Source of the DNA: Streptomyces vietnamensis
GTDB lineage: Bacteria; Actinomycetota; Actinomycetes; Streptomycetales; Streptomycetaceae
Length of the DNA stretch: 64,000 bases
Reading direction: 5' to 3'
Assembly (NCBI RefSeq): GCF_000830005.1
Contig: NZ_CP010407.1
Location: 7,018,001-7,082,000, forward strand
Positions 1 through 8,927 of the stretch are shown here, in pieces; position 1 is the first letter of the stretch, and every line of letters begins with the position of its first letter. Both the position numbers and the translations under genes were made by a program. The notes beneath the pieces are model-generated. The model was given only the letters and a program-made list of their open reading frames with translations. It was not told the DNA's origin and did not search any database.

Positions 1-240
1 CACGACGTCCTCCTCATCGACGAGGCGCTGGCGACCGGTGACCGCAAGTTCCAGATCCGCTCCGAGGAGCGCATCCGCGAGCTCCGCAAGGAGGCCGGCA
101 CGGTCTTCCTGGTGAGCCACAGCAACAAGTCCATCCGGGACACCTGCGACCGGGTGCTCTGGCTGGAGAAGGGGCAGCTCCTGATGGACGGCCCCACGGA
201 CGAGGTCCTCAAGGCGTACGAGCGCGAGACCGCGCGCTGA
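1..240 (+). CDS. ABC transporter ATP-binding protein, C-terminal fragment (polysaccharide/teichoic-acid export type)
   Basis: The frame is open from base 1 and ends at TGA 238-240, giving the last 79 residues. It starts inside the Walker B region (DVLLIDEALATGD) and continues with the H-loop context FLVSHSNKSIRDTCDRVLWLEKGQ. The D-loop wording ALATGD and the S-x-I-R-D-x-C-D-R sequence fit ATPases of the TagH/Wzt/RfbE polysaccharide-export type, which energise export of wall glycopolymers. The Walker A, signature motif and start lie outside the window. A hairpin terminator follows at 257-286. Confidence 0.75.
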   Translation, partial: HDVLLIDEALATGDRKFQIRSEERIRELRKEAGTVFLVSHSNKSIRDTCDRVLWLEKGQLLMDGPTDEVLKAYERETAR

Positions 241-256
241 GGTCCGTGCCCCTGGG

Positions 257-286
257 AGCCCCTGCCGGATTCATCCGGTAGGGGCT
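257..286 (+). terminator. Rho-independent-like hairpin after the ABC ATPase
   Basis: Arms AGCCCCTGCCGGA and TCCGGTAGGGGCT (13 bp with one G-T pair) flank a TTCA loop, followed by CTTCCGGTTT. It lies between the ABC ATPase stop and the TetR gene. Confidence 0.75.
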
Positions 287-356
287 CTTCCGGTTTCCGC
301 GCGTCGCGAGCCCCACCTGGAATGTTCATGCGGTTAACTTCGGGCAGGATGAGCCC

Positions 357-1004
357 ATGGCAGCGACCTCGGCGGGAAAGACCTACCACCACGGCGATCT
401 GCGCAACGCGCTGGTCTGCGCGGCCGTCGACCTCGCCACCGAAGGAGGACCCGAGCGGGTCGTCCTGCGCGAGGCCGCCCGCCGGGTCGGCGTCTCACCC
501 ACCGCCGCCTACCGGCACTTCGACGGGCGCGGCGAACTCCTCCGCACCGTCCGGGCCCACGCCCGGCGGGAACTCGCCGCCGCCATGGAACGTGCCGCCG
601 CCCGCGAGCCCGGCGCCGACGACCCCGTCCTCGCGGCCGAGCGCCGGGTCACCGCCCTCTGCCGGGGGTACGTCGGCTTCGCCGTGGAGCAGCCCGGCCT
701 CTACCGGGCCGCGTTCTGCGTGCCCCGCCCCCACGCGGCCGGCGAGCCCGCGCCGGAGCGGCCGTCCGGCGAACCCGAGATCCGCGCGTTCACCCTGCTC
801 AGGGAGGCGCTCGAAGCACTCACGACGCTCGGCACCGCGCGGCCGGGCGGCCGCCCCGCCACCGGCGCCGCCGCGTGGTCGGCCGTGCACGGACTGTCAC
901 TTCTCCTGGTCGACGGGCCCCTTCGTCGTCTCTCCCCGCAGGGCAGGAGCGTCGTCGTCGAGGCGACCCTCGCCATGGTGGTCTCCGGCGCGGGCGTCGA
1001 CTGA
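357..1004 (+). CDS. TetR/AcrR family regulator with WHG-type C-terminal domain
   Basis: This is a 215-residue one-component repressor. The N-terminal HTH covers roughly residues 12-60 (recognition helix VGVSPTAAYRHFDGRGEL), and an effector-binding helical domain follows. The opening residues TYHHGDLRNALVCAA match the TetR subfamily with a WHG/TetR_C_33 domain. ATG 357 is the start, but the upstream ribosome site is weak. The gene has its own transcription unit between the ABC ATPase terminator and the hopanoid operon. Nothing in the sequence proves that it controls the hopanoid genes. Confidence 0.85.
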   Translation: MAATSAGKTYHHGDLRNALVCAAVDLATEGGPERVVLREAARRVGVSPTAAYRHFDGRGELLRTVRAHARRELAAAMERAAAREPGADDPVLAAERRVTALCRGYVGFAVEQPGLYRAAFCVPRPHAAGEPAPERPSGEPEIRAFTLLREALEALTTLGTARPGGRPATGAAAWSAVHGLSLLLVDGPLRRLSPQGRSVVVEATLAMVVSGAGVD

Positions 1005-1247
1005 GTCCGAACTCCCTTGCAGTGAGGGCGGGTTGACGCCTCGTACGGGTGGGGCCCACGATGCCTGCCACCCCGGAATGGCGAAGGTCGTCGTACAACG
1101 TAAGCTGGACCGGTCTGTTTCGCGGCAAGTAGGGCGATACCCCGCGGCCCTCGGGCTTCCGCGCGGCGGCCCTGCGGGCAGGGGTCGGCGGCGTGTCCGA
1201 AATAGGATGGATTGGATCGGCAGTGTAGAACGGGAGTCGTGACGGCC

Positions 1248-1310
1248 ATGACGCAGAATCTCCAGCTCCACGAGGGTGTCGCCGTCCCTCCGTCAGGAAG
1301 CGCCCAGTGA
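1248..1310 (+). CDS. Possible 20-residue leader peptide coupled to hpnC
   Basis: An ATG at 1248 opens a 20-codon frame (MTQNLQLHEGVAVPPSGSAQ). Its TGA at 1308-1310 overlaps the hpnC GTG start as GTGA. A GGGAG at 1232-1236 could serve as its ribosome site, although the spacing of 11 is long. The hpnC ribosome site (AGGAAG, 1295-1300) lies inside this frame, which is the usual geometry for translational coupling. I do not recognise the peptide as a named family. It could be chance. Confidence 0.35.
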   Translation: MTQNLQLHEGVAVPPSGSAQ

Positions 1311-2218
1311 CGGAGACCCGGCAGGCGCGCACCGACGCCGCCTCACGTGCCACACTCGGCAAGGCCGCGGACGAGAACTTCCCCGTGGCCCCCTTCTTCC
1401 TGCCCCGCGCCTGGCGCGACGACCTCATGGCCGTCTACGGCTTCGCCCGGCTCGTCGACGACATCGGCGACGGCGACCTCGCCCCCGGCGGCGCCGACGC
1501 CCGCCACCTCGGCGTCGACCCCGCGGCCGCGGACGACCGGCTCGTACTCCTCGACGCCCTGGAGACCGACCTCCGCCGGGTCTTCGACTCCACCCCGCAC
1601 CACCCCCTCCTCCGCGCCCTCCAGCCGACCGTCCGCCGGTGCGGGCTCACCCCGGAGCCCTTCCTCGGCCTGATCGCCGCCAACCGGCAGGACCAGCTGG
1701 TCCGCCGCTACAAGACGTACGAGGACCTCCTCGCGTACTGCGAGCTCTCCGCCAACCCCGTCGGCCGGCTCGTCCTCGCGATCACCGGCACCGACACCCC
1801 CGAGCGGATCCGGCGCTCCGACGAGATCTGCACCGCCCTCCAGATCGTCGAGCACCTCCAGGACGTCGCCGAGGACCTCGCCCGCGACCGGATCTACCTG
1901 CCCGCCGAGGACCTCACGCGCTTCCACGTCACCGAGCGCGACCTCGCCGCGCCCACCGCCGGCGCCTCCGTGCGGGCCCTGATCGCCTTCGAGGCCGAGC
2001 GGGCCCGCACCCTCCTGCACGCGGGCGCCCCGCTCGTCGGCAGCGTCCACGGACGGCTCCGCCTCCTCCTCGCCGGATTCACCGCCGGGGGACTCGCCGC
2101 GCTCGACGCCGTCACCGACGCCGGATACGACGTGCTGGCCGGCCCGCCCAAGTCCACCAAGCCGAGCCTGATGCGCCAGGCGGGAGCGGTACTGCTCCGG
2201 GCGCGGAGAGAGGGGTGA
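1307..2218 (+). CDS. hpnC: Squalene synthase-like HpnC (hydroxysqualene synthase)
   Basis: This is a 303-residue head-to-head prenyl synthase fold protein. The first Asp-rich motif is in FARLVDDIGDGDL and the second in LQDVAEDLARDRIYLPAEDL; both coordinate Mg-diphosphate in this family. HpnC converts presqualene diphosphate to hydroxysqualene in the HpnCDE route to squalene. GTG 1307 is chosen for AGGAAG at 1295-1300 with spacing 6. It is the first enzyme of the hopanoid operon and overlaps hpnD by 4 bp (GTGA). The weaker second motif compared with HpnD and its position before hpnD support the HpnC assignment. Confidence 0.92.
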   Translation: MTETRQARTDAASRATLGKAADENFPVAPFFLPRAWRDDLMAVYGFARLVDDIGDGDLAPGGADARHLGVDPAAADDRLVLLDALETDLRRVFDSTPHHPLLRALQPTVRRCGLTPEPFLGLIAANRQDQLVRRYKTYEDLLAYCELSANPVGRLVLAITGTDTPERIRRSDEICTALQIVEHLQDVAEDLARDRIYLPAEDLTRFHVTERDLAAPTAGASVRALIAFEAERARTLLHAGAPLVGSVHGRLRLLLAGFTAGGLAALDAVTDAGYDVLAGPPKSTKPSLMRQAGAVLLRARREG

Positions 2219-3165
2219 GCGCCACCGTGGAGGCACAGCACCAGCCGTCCGCGCCGGTCCAGGCCGCCTACAGCTACTGCGAGGCGGTCACCGGACAGCA
2301 GGCCCGCAACTTCGCCTACGGGATCCGGCTGCTCCCGGCCGAGAAGCGGCAGGCGATGTCCGCGCTGTACGCCTTCTCGCGGCGCGTCGACGACATCGGC
2401 GACGGCACGCTCGCGCCCGAGGACAAGCGGGAACGGCTCGAAGCCACCCGGGACATCCTCGACCGCATCCGCAAGGGCCTCGTCGAGGAGGACGACACCG
2501 ACCCCGTCGCCGTCGCCCTCGCCGACTCGGCCCGCCGCTTCCCGATCCCGCTCGGCGGCCTCGACGAGCTCATCGACGGCGTCCTCATGGACGTGCGCGG
2601 CGCCACCTACGAGACCTGGGACGACCTCAAGGTCTACTGCCGCTGCGTCGCCGGCGCGATCGGCCGGCTCTCCCTCGGCGTCTTCGGCACCCAGCCCGGA
2701 GCGCAGGGCGCCGACCGGGCCCCCGAGTACGCCGACACCCTGGGCCTCGCGCTCCAACTCACCAACATCCTCAGGGACGTACGCGAGGACGCCGGGAACG
2801 GGCGCACCTACCTGCCCGCCGACGACCTCGCCAAGTTCGGCTGCTCGGACGGCTTCGGCGGCGACGCCCCGGCGCCCGGCGCCGACTTCGCCGGGCTCGT
2901 CCACTTCGAAGTGCGGCGCGCCCGCGCCCTGTTCGCCGAGGGCTACCGGCTCCTGCCCATGCTCGACCGGCGCAGCGGCGCCTGCGTCGCCGCCATGGCC
3001 GGCATCTACCGGCGCCTCCTCGACCGGATCGAGCGCGACCCCGAGGCCGTCCTGCGCGGCCGCGTCTCGCTGCCGGGCCGCGAGAAGGCGTACGTCGCGG
3101 TGCGCGGCCTCTCCGGCCTCGACACCCGCCACATCGCCCGGCGCACCGCCAGGGGGCGTGCCTGA
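2215..3165 (+). CDS. hpnD: Presqualene diphosphate synthase HpnD
   Basis: This is a 316-residue trans-isoprenyl synthase that joins two farnesyl diphosphates into presqualene diphosphate. It has the motifs YAFSRRVDDIGDG and LTNILRDVREDAGNGRTYLP, which are the two DxxxD metal-binding motifs of squalene/phytoene synthases. GTG 2215 overlaps the hpnC stop and has GGAGAG at 2205-2210. A GTG at 2227 is an alternative. The gene is followed closely by hpnE. Confidence 0.93.
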   Translation: MSATVEAQHQPSAPVQAAYSYCEAVTGQQARNFAYGIRLLPAEKRQAMSALYAFSRRVDDIGDGTLAPEDKRERLEATRDILDRIRKGLVEEDDTDPVAVALADSARRFPIPLGGLDELIDGVLMDVRGATYETWDDLKVYCRCVAGAIGRLSLGVFGTQPGAQGADRAPEYADTLGLALQLTNILRDVREDAGNGRTYLPADDLAKFGCSDGFGGDAPAPGADFAGLVHFEVRRARALFAEGYRLLPMLDRRSGACVAAMAGIYRRLLDRIERDPEAVLRGRVSLPGREKAYVAVRGLSGLDTRHIARRTARGRA

Positions 3166-3262
3166 TGCGCCCGTCCCCCTCCCGGGCAACCTCCGGCGCC
3201 GCCCCGGCGTCCCTGCCCGAGGTGCACCCGAATCCGACCGCGACGACCCGAACGGAGGCCGC

Positions 3263-5059
3263 GTGAACCCCGAAGGAACCGAGCGGAACACCCGACCGGG
3301 CACACCCGGTGACGCCGGGTCGGTCGCCCGTACGGGCCCGGGCACACCGTCCGCCGACGCCGGGCCGCTCTCCGACACGGGCACGTCCGCCGACGCCGGG
3401 TCGCTCTCCGACACGGGTGCGTCCGTCGGAGCCGGACCGCTCTCCGACACAGGCGCGTCCGCCGGAGCCGGACCGGTCTCCCGCACCGTCCCGGGCGCGA
3501 GCGCCGGCACGGGCGCCGACACCGGTCCGAGTACGGGCACAGGCACCGGGACCGGCTCCGGCACAGGCACCGAGACCGGCTCCGGCACAGGCACCGAGAC
3601 CGGCTCCGGCACGGGTGCCGGGACCGGCTCCGGTCCGGGCGCGGGCGCCGGTGCGGCCATCGGGACCGGCACCCGGACCGGTGGTGACGCGCAGCACGCC
3701 GCCGTCGTCGTCGGCGGCGGGCTCGCCGGGATCACCACCGCGCTCCGGCTCGCCGAGAGCGGCGTCCGCGTCACCCTGCTCGAAGGGCGGCCCCGGCTCG
3801 GCGGTCTCGCCTTCTCCTTCCGCCGCGGGGACCTGACCGTCGACAACGGCCAGCACGTCTACCTGCGCTGCTGCACCGCCTACCGCTGGTTCCTCGACCG
3901 GGTCGACGGCGCCCGCCTCGCGCCCCTCCAGGACCGCCTCGACGTCCCCGTCCTCGACGTCGCGCACCCCCGCGGCCCCCGGCTCGGCCGGATCCGCCGC
4001 GACGGCCTGCCCGTACCGCTGCACCTCGCGCGCAGCCTCGCGACCTACCCGCACCTCTCCCTCGCCGAGCGCGCCTCCGTCGGCCGGGCGGCGCTCGCCC
4101 TGAAGAAGCTCGACCCCGCCGACCCGGCGCTCGACGGCATCGACTTCGCCACCTGGCTCGGCCGGCACGGACAGTCCCCGCGGGCCGTCGAGGCCCTCTG
4201 GGACCTCGTCGGCATCCCCACCCTCAACGCCCCCGCCCCGCAGGCCTCCATGGGGCTCGCCGCGATGGTCTTCAAGACCGGCCTCCTCTCCGAGCCCGGC
4301 GCCGCCGACATCGGCTGGGCCCACGTCCCGCTCGGCGAACTCCACGACACCCGGGCCGCGAAGGAGCTCGACGCCCTCGGCGTCCGCACCCTGCTCCGCA
4401 CCAAGGCCGAGCGGATCTCCCGTACCGACGACGGGCGTTGGGCCGTCGACGTACCGGGGGAGCGGATCGAGGCCGACGCCGTCGTCCTCGCCGTCCCGCA
4501 GCACGAGACCCACGGCCTGCTGCCCGAAGGCGCCCTCGACGACCCCGACCGGCTCCTCGACATCGCCACCGCGCCCATCCTCAACCTGCACGTCGTCTAC
4601 GACCGCAAGGTGCTGAAGCGGCCGTTCTTCACCGCGCTCGGCTCCCCGGTGCAGTGGGTCTTCGACCGCACCGACTCCTCGGGACTCACCGGCGGCGGAC
4701 AGTACCTCGCCGTCTCGCAGTCCGCGGCCCAGGACGAGATCGACGAACCCGTCGCCGCCCTGCGCGCCAAGTACCTCCCCGAGCTGGAGCGGCTGCTGCC
4801 CGCCGCCCGCGGCGCCGGGGTCCGCGACTTCTTCGTCACCAGGGAGCGGACGGCCACGTTCGCCCCCGCCCCGGGCGTCGGCCGGCTCCGGCCCGGCGCC
4901 CGCACCAGGGCCCCGGGTCTTTACCTGGCCGGGGCCTGGACCGCCACCGGCTGGCCCGCGACCATGGAGGGTGCCGTCCGCAGCGGATTCAGCGCCGCGG
5001 GCGCCGCGCTCTCCGCCCTCGGCCGCCGCCATGACCATCCGCTGCAGGAGGCGGTATGA
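3263..5059 (+). CDS. hpnE: Hydroxysqualene dehydroxylase HpnE with long repetitive N-terminal extension
   Basis: This is an FAD-dependent amine-oxidase-fold enzyme that reduces hydroxysqualene to squalene. The dinucleotide site AAVVVGGGLAGITTALRLAE starts about residue 146, and the C-terminal FAD segment is GLYLAGAWTATGWPATMEGAVRSG. GTG 3263 is chosen because GGAGG (3254-3258) precedes it; GTG 3158 is also in frame. The 145 residues before the FAD domain are Gly/Thr/Ser/Ala-rich and are built from 36-bp and 24-bp tandem repeats. They have no counterpart in ordinary HpnE proteins, which are roughly 450-480 residues. The true start could be shorter, but I see no good ribosome site near the FAD motif. 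The stop overlaps the next gene (ATGA). Confidence 0.88.
   Translation: MNPEGTERNTRPGTPGDAGSVARTGPGTPSADAGPLSDTGTSADAGSLSDTGASVGAGPLSDTGASAGAGPVSRTVPGASAGTGADTGPSTGTGTGTGSGTGTETGSGTGTETGSGTGAGTGSGPGAGAGAAIGTGTRTGGDAQHAAVVVGGGLAGITTALRLAESGVRVTLLEGRPRLGGLAFSFRRGDLTVDNGQHVYLRCCTAYRWFLDRVDGARLAPLQDRLDVPVLDVAHPRGPRLGRIRRDGLPVPLHLARSLATYPHLSLAERASVGRAALALKKLDPADPALDGIDFATWLGRHGQSPRAVEALWDLVGIPTLNAPAPQASMGLAAMVFKTGLLSEPGAADIGWAHVPLGELHDTRAAKELDALGVRTLLRTKAERISRTDDGRWAVDVPGERIEADAVVLAVPQHETHGLLPEGALDDPDRLLDIATAPILNLHVVYDRKVLKRPFFTALGSPVQWVFDRTDSSGLTGGGQYLAVSQSAAQDEIDEPVAALRAKYLPELERLLPAARGAGVRDFFVTRERTATFAPAPGVGRLRPGARTRAPGLYLAGAWTATGWPATMEGAVRSGFSAAGAALSALGRRHDHPLQEAV
3365..3472 (+). repeat. 36-bp tandem repeat, 3 copies, inside hpnE
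   Basis: Three contiguous 36-bp units at 3365-3400, 3401-3436 and 3437-3472 encode PLSDTGTSADAG, SLSDTGASVGAG and PLSDTGASAGAG. They are in frame within the N-terminal extension of HpnE. Confidence 0.9.
3551..3634 (+). repeat. 24-bp tandem repeat, about 3.5 copies, inside hpnE
   Basis: Units at 3551-3574 and 3575-3598 are identical and encode TGSGTGTE. A third diverged unit runs 3599-3622 and a partial copy follows. All are in frame with hpnE. Confidence 0.9.
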
Positions 5060-6156
5060 GTGTGAGTACCGGAACAAGAGGAGAGACCGTGCCGACAGTG
5101 CAGCCGGGAAATCCGGCCGTCGACACCGCGGACGTGTCCGCACTGCTGGAGCGGGGGCGGACCCTGTCCACCCCCGTACTGCGGGCGGCCGTCGACCGCC
5201 TCGCGCCGCCCATGGACACCGTGGCCGCCTACCACTTCGGCTGGATCGACGCCCACGGCAACCCGACGGACGCCGACAGCGGCAAGGCCGTACGACCGGC
5301 CCTCGCCCTGATGTCGGCCGAGGCCGCGGGCGCCGCGCCCGAGGTCGGGATCCCCGGCGCCGTCGCCGTGGAGCTCGTGCACAACTTCTCGCTGCTGCAC
5401 GACGACCTGATGGACGGCGACGAGCAGCGCCGCCACCGCGACACGGTGTGGAAGGTGCACGGCCCCGCCCAGGCCATCCTGGTCGGCGACGCGCTCTCCG
5501 CCCTCGCCAACGAGATGCTGCTGGAACTCGGCACCGTCGAGGCCGGCCGCGCCACCCGCCGCCTCACCACCGCCAACCGCAAGCTCATCGACGGGCAGGC
5601 GCAGGACATCTCCTACGAGCACCGCGAGCGGGTCACCGTCGAGGAGTGCCTGGAGATGGAGGGCAACAAGACCGGCGCCCTGCTCGCCTGCGCCGCCTCC
5701 ATCGGCGCCGTCCTCGCGGGCTGCGACGACCGGACCGCCGACAAGCTGGAGGAGTACGGCTACCACCTGGGCCTCGCCTTCCAGGCCGTCGACGACCTGC
5801 TCGGCATCTGGGGCGACCCGGAGGCCACCGGCAAGCAGACCTGGAGCGACCTGCGCCAGCGCAAGAAGTCCCTCCCGGTCGTCGCCGCCCTCGCCGCGGG
5901 CGGCCCGGCCTCCGAGCGGCTCGGCGCACTCCTCGCCGCGGACGCCAAGTCCACCGACTTCGACACCTTCTCCGAGGAGGAGTTCGCCACCCGCGCGGCC
6001 CTCATCGAGGAGGCCGGGGGCCGCGAGTGGACCTCCCAGGAGGCCCGCCGCCAGCACGCCGTCGCGATCGCGGCCCTGAACGAGGTGGACATGCCCGCCC
6101 GGGTGCGGGACCAGTTCGCCGCACTGGCCGACTTCGTGGTCGTACGGAAGAGATGA
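5056..6156 (+). CDS. Trans-isoprenyl (polyprenyl) diphosphate synthase of the hopanoid operon
   Basis: This is a 366-residue all-alpha prenyltransferase that supplies farnesyl diphosphate (or a longer chain) to the HpnCDE enzymes. The first Asp-rich motif is LLHDDLMDGDEQRR (DDxxD). The second region reads AVDDLLGIWGD, so its third Asp is replaced by Gly. ATG 5056 overlaps the hpnE stop and is preceded by AGGAGG (5046-5051). An in-frame GTG at 5089 behind GAGGAGAG is an equally good internal start. Confidence 0.9.
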   Translation: MSVSTGTRGETVPTVQPGNPAVDTADVSALLERGRTLSTPVLRAAVDRLAPPMDTVAAYHFGWIDAHGNPTDADSGKAVRPALALMSAEAAGAAPEVGIPGAVAVELVHNFSLLHDDLMDGDEQRRHRDTVWKVHGPAQAILVGDALSALANEMLLELGTVEAGRATRRLTTANRKLIDGQAQDISYEHRERVTVEECLEMEGNKTGALLACAASIGAVLAGCDDRTADKLEEYGYHLGLAFQAVDDLLGIWGDPEATGKQTWSDLRQRKKSLPVVAALAAGGPASERLGALLAADAKSTDFDTFSEEEFATRAALIEEAGGREWTSQEARRQHAVAIAALNEVDMPARVRDQFAALADFVVVRKR

Positions 6157-6263
6157 TCACCATCACCCTGATATGAGTTCGCAGTCGCCGGCCGGTGCCA
6201 TCCGGCGCCGGCCGACGGCAGACCCGCAGAAGCAGAAGGAACCGACTGCGCAAAGGGGAAGCC

Positions 6264-8249
6264 ATGACAGCGACGACCGACGGAAGCGCCGGGGCCGTGG
6301 GCCCCCGGGCAGCCGCGGCCAGCAAGACGAACGACACCGACGCCTTCGCGTCCGGCCTCGACGGCACCGCCGCGCGGGCCGCCGAACGGGCCGTCGAGCA
6401 CCTGCTCGCCCGGCAGGACCCGGCGGGCTGGTGGAAGGGCGACCTGGAGACCAACGTCACCATGGACGCCGAGGACCTGCTCCTCCGCCAGTTCCTGGGC
6501 ATCCTCGACGCCGACACCACCCGCGCCGCCGCCCTCCACATCCGCCGCGAGCAGCGCGAGGACGGCGCCTGGGCCACCTTCCACGGCGGACCCGGCGAGC
6601 TCTCCGCCACCGTCGAGGCCTATGTGGCCCTGCGGCTCGCCGGAGACCCGCCCGAGGCCCCTCACATGGCCCGCGCCTCCGCCTGGGTCCGCGCCCGCGG
6701 CGGGATCGCCGCCGCCCGGGTCTTCACCCGGATCTGGCTGGCCCTCTTCGGCTGGTGGCGCTGGGAGGACCTGCCCGAGCTGCCGCCGGAACTGCTCTTC
6801 CTGCCGAAGTGGTTCCCGCTCAACATCTACGACTTCGGCTGCTGGGCCCGGCAGACGATCGTGCCGCTCACCGTGGTCTCCGCGAAGCGCCCGGTGAGGC
6901 CCGCGCCCTTCCCACTCGACGAGCTGCACACCGATCCGGCGCGACCGAACCCGCCCCGGCCGCTCGCCCCGGCCACGGGCTGGGACGGGATCTTCCAGCG
7001 GCTCGACAAGGCGCTGCACGTCTACCACCGCTTCGCCCCGCGCGGGGTGCGCACCACCGCCATGAACATCGCCGCCCGGTGGATCGTCGAGCGCCAGGAG
7101 AACGACGGCTGCTGGGGCGGCATCCAGCCCCCCGCCGTCTACTCGGTCATCGCCCTCCACCTCCTCGGCTACGACCTGAAGCACCCGGTCATGCGGGCCG
7201 GCCTGGAGTCCCTCGACCGGTTCGCCGTCTGGCGCGAGGACGGCTCGCGGATGATCGAGGCCTGCCAGTCGCCCGTCTGGGACACCTGCCTCGCCACCAT
7301 CGCGCTCGCCGACGCCGGACTCCGCCCCGACCACCCGGCGCTGGTGAAGGCCGTGGACTGGATGCTCGACGAGGAGATCACCCGCACCGGGGACTGGGCG
7401 GTGCGTCGGCCCGGACTCCCGCCCAGCGGCTGGGCGTTCGAGTTCCACAACGACAACTACCCCGACATCGACGACACCGCCGAGGTCCTGCTCGCCCTGC
7501 GCCGGGTGAAGCACCCCGACCCCGCCCGGGTGGAGGCCGCCATCGCCCGGGGCGCCCGCTGGACCCTCGGCATGCAGTCGAAGAACGGCGCCTGGGGAGC
7601 CTTCGACGCCGACAACACCAGCATCTTCCCCAACAAGCTGCCGTTCTGCGACTTCGGCGAGGTGATCGACCCGCCCTCCGCCGACGTCACCGCCCACGTC
7701 GTGGAGATGCTCGGGTACGAGGGCATGGTCCAGGATCCGCGCGCCCGCCGGGGCATCGAGTGGCTGCTCGCCGAACAGGAGCCCCACGGAGCCTGGTTCG
7801 GCCGCTGGGGCGTCAACCACGTGTACGGCACGGGCTCGGTGCTCCCCGCGCTCGCCGCCGCCGGACTGCCCGCCTCCCACCCGGCGATCCGCCGGGCCGT
7901 CGACTGGCTCGGCTCCGTGCAGAACGAGGACGGCGGCTGGGGCGAGGACCTCCGCTCGTACCGCGAGGAGCAGTGGATCGGCCACGGCACCTCCACCGCC
8001 TCCCAGACCGCGTGGGCCCTGATCGCCCTCCTCGCCGCCGGCGAACGCGACTCCGAGCCCGTCCGGCGGGGCATCGCCTGGCTGGCCGGGACCCAGCGGG
8101 AGGACGGCTCCTGGGACGAGCCGCAGTTCACCGGCACCGGCTTCCCCTGGGACTTCTCCATCAACTACCACCTCTACCGGCAGGTGTTCCCGCTCACGGC
8201 GCTCGGGCGCTACGTGTACGGCGAGCCCTCGCCGCGCAAGGAGGACTGA
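6264..8249 (+). CDS. shc: Squalene-hopene cyclase
   Basis: This is a 661-residue class II triterpene cyclase that turns squalene into hopene at the membrane. The catalytic acid motif is D-I-D-D-T-A at residues 401-406, within NDNYPDIDDTAEVLLAL. QW repeats such as QEPHGAWFGRWGVNHVYGT and QREDGSWDE are present, as is the N-terminal QDPAGWWKGDLETNVTMDAEDLLL region. ATG 6264 is preferred over an upstream in-frame ATG at 6195 because AAGGGGAA lies at 6253-6260. It runs directly into hpnG (TGATG overlap). Confidence 0.96.
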   Translation: MTATTDGSAGAVGPRAAAASKTNDTDAFASGLDGTAARAAERAVEHLLARQDPAGWWKGDLETNVTMDAEDLLLRQFLGILDADTTRAAALHIRREQREDGAWATFHGGPGELSATVEAYVALRLAGDPPEAPHMARASAWVRARGGIAAARVFTRIWLALFGWWRWEDLPELPPELLFLPKWFPLNIYDFGCWARQTIVPLTVVSAKRPVRPAPFPLDELHTDPARPNPPRPLAPATGWDGIFQRLDKALHVYHRFAPRGVRTTAMNIAARWIVERQENDGCWGGIQPPAVYSVIALHLLGYDLKHPVMRAGLESLDRFAVWREDGSRMIEACQSPVWDTCLATIALADAGLRPDHPALVKAVDWMLDEEITRTGDWAVRRPGLPPSGWAFEFHNDNYPDIDDTAEVLLALRRVKHPDPARVEAAIARGARWTLGMQSKNGAWGAFDADNTSIFPNKLPFCDFGEVIDPPSADVTAHVVEMLGYEGMVQDPRARRGIEWLLAEQEPHGAWFGRWGVNHVYGTGSVLPALAAAGLPASHPAIRRAVDWLGSVQNEDGGWGEDLRSYREEQWIGHGTSTASQTAWALIALLAAGERDSEPVRRGIAWLAGTQREDGSWDEPQFTGTGFPWDFSINYHLYRQVFPLTALGRYVYGEPSPRKED

Positions 8250-8920
8250 TGGGCCGCGAGCCCGGCCCGGGCGCCGGCCCGCCGCTGCTGATCGCCTGCG
8301 CGCTCGGCATCGAGCAGTTCGCCCTGCGCAGCGGGGACCGGGGCGGCGCGCCGGGCCCGGTCACCGTGCTGCGCACCGGCATGGGGCCCGAACGGGCGCA
8401 TCGGGCGGTGTCCCGGATGCTCGGCGAGGAGCAGTGGCGCGACGCCGCGGTGATCGCCTCGGGCTTCTGCGCGGGCCTCGCCCCGGGCATGCACCCGGGG
8501 GACCTGGTCGTCGCCGACGAGACCCGCGCCCCCGACGGCACGACCCTCTGCGCCGGGACCGACCTTCTGGTGAAGGCCCTGGTCAGGGCGGTGCCCGGGC
8601 GTGCGGTGCACACCGGGCCGCTGATCGGCTCCGACCACGTGGTGCGCGGCCCCGAGCGGGCCGCGCTGGGTGCCGGCGGCGCGATCGCCGTCGACATGGA
8701 GTCCGCCGCCACGCTCCGTACCGCCCGGGCCGCCGGAGCGTTCGGGGACGGCCCGGACGCGCGTCCGGTTGCGGCCGTCCGGGTGGTCGTGGACGCTCCG
8801 GAACATGAACTGGTCCGGATCGGCACGGTACGCGGGGGAATATCAGCCTTCCGTGTACTTCGTGCCGTCCTTCCCGCTTTCTTCGAATGGCACCGTTCTT
8901 TGCTGCTCCCCAGGAGGTGA
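8249..8920 (+). CDS. hpnG: Adenosylhopane nucleosidase HpnG (phosphorylase family)
   Basis: This is a 223-residue member of the purine-nucleoside-phosphorylase/MTAN fold. HpnG removes adenine from adenosylhopane to give ribosylhopane. Family features visible are ACALGIEQFAL, VIASGFCAGLAPGMHPGDLVVADE and the ribose-binding AIAVDMESAAT (catalytic-site Met-Glu). ATG 8249 overlaps the shc stop, with AAGGAGG just before it. The gene's own last codons form the ribosome site of hpnH. Confidence 0.9.
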   Translation: MGREPGPGAGPPLLIACALGIEQFALRSGDRGGAPGPVTVLRTGMGPERAHRAVSRMLGEEQWRDAAVIASGFCAGLAPGMHPGDLVVADETRAPDGTTLCAGTDLLVKALVRAVPGRAVHTGPLIGSDHVVRGPERAALGAGGAIAVDMESAATLRTARAAGAFGDGPDARPVAAVRVVVDAPEHELVRIGTVRGGISAFRVLRAVLPAFFEWHRSLLLPRR

Positions 8921-8927
8921 ACGAGTT

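Noticed and set aside
3165-3167. ATG overlapping the hpnD stop as the hpnE start
   Set aside because: It is not in the hpnE reading frame.
2771-5143. A 790-codon minus-strand open frame opposite hpnD/hpnE
   Set aside because: It is the antisense shadow of two clear enzyme genes and of the Gly/Thr repeats, with no ribosome site and no domain.
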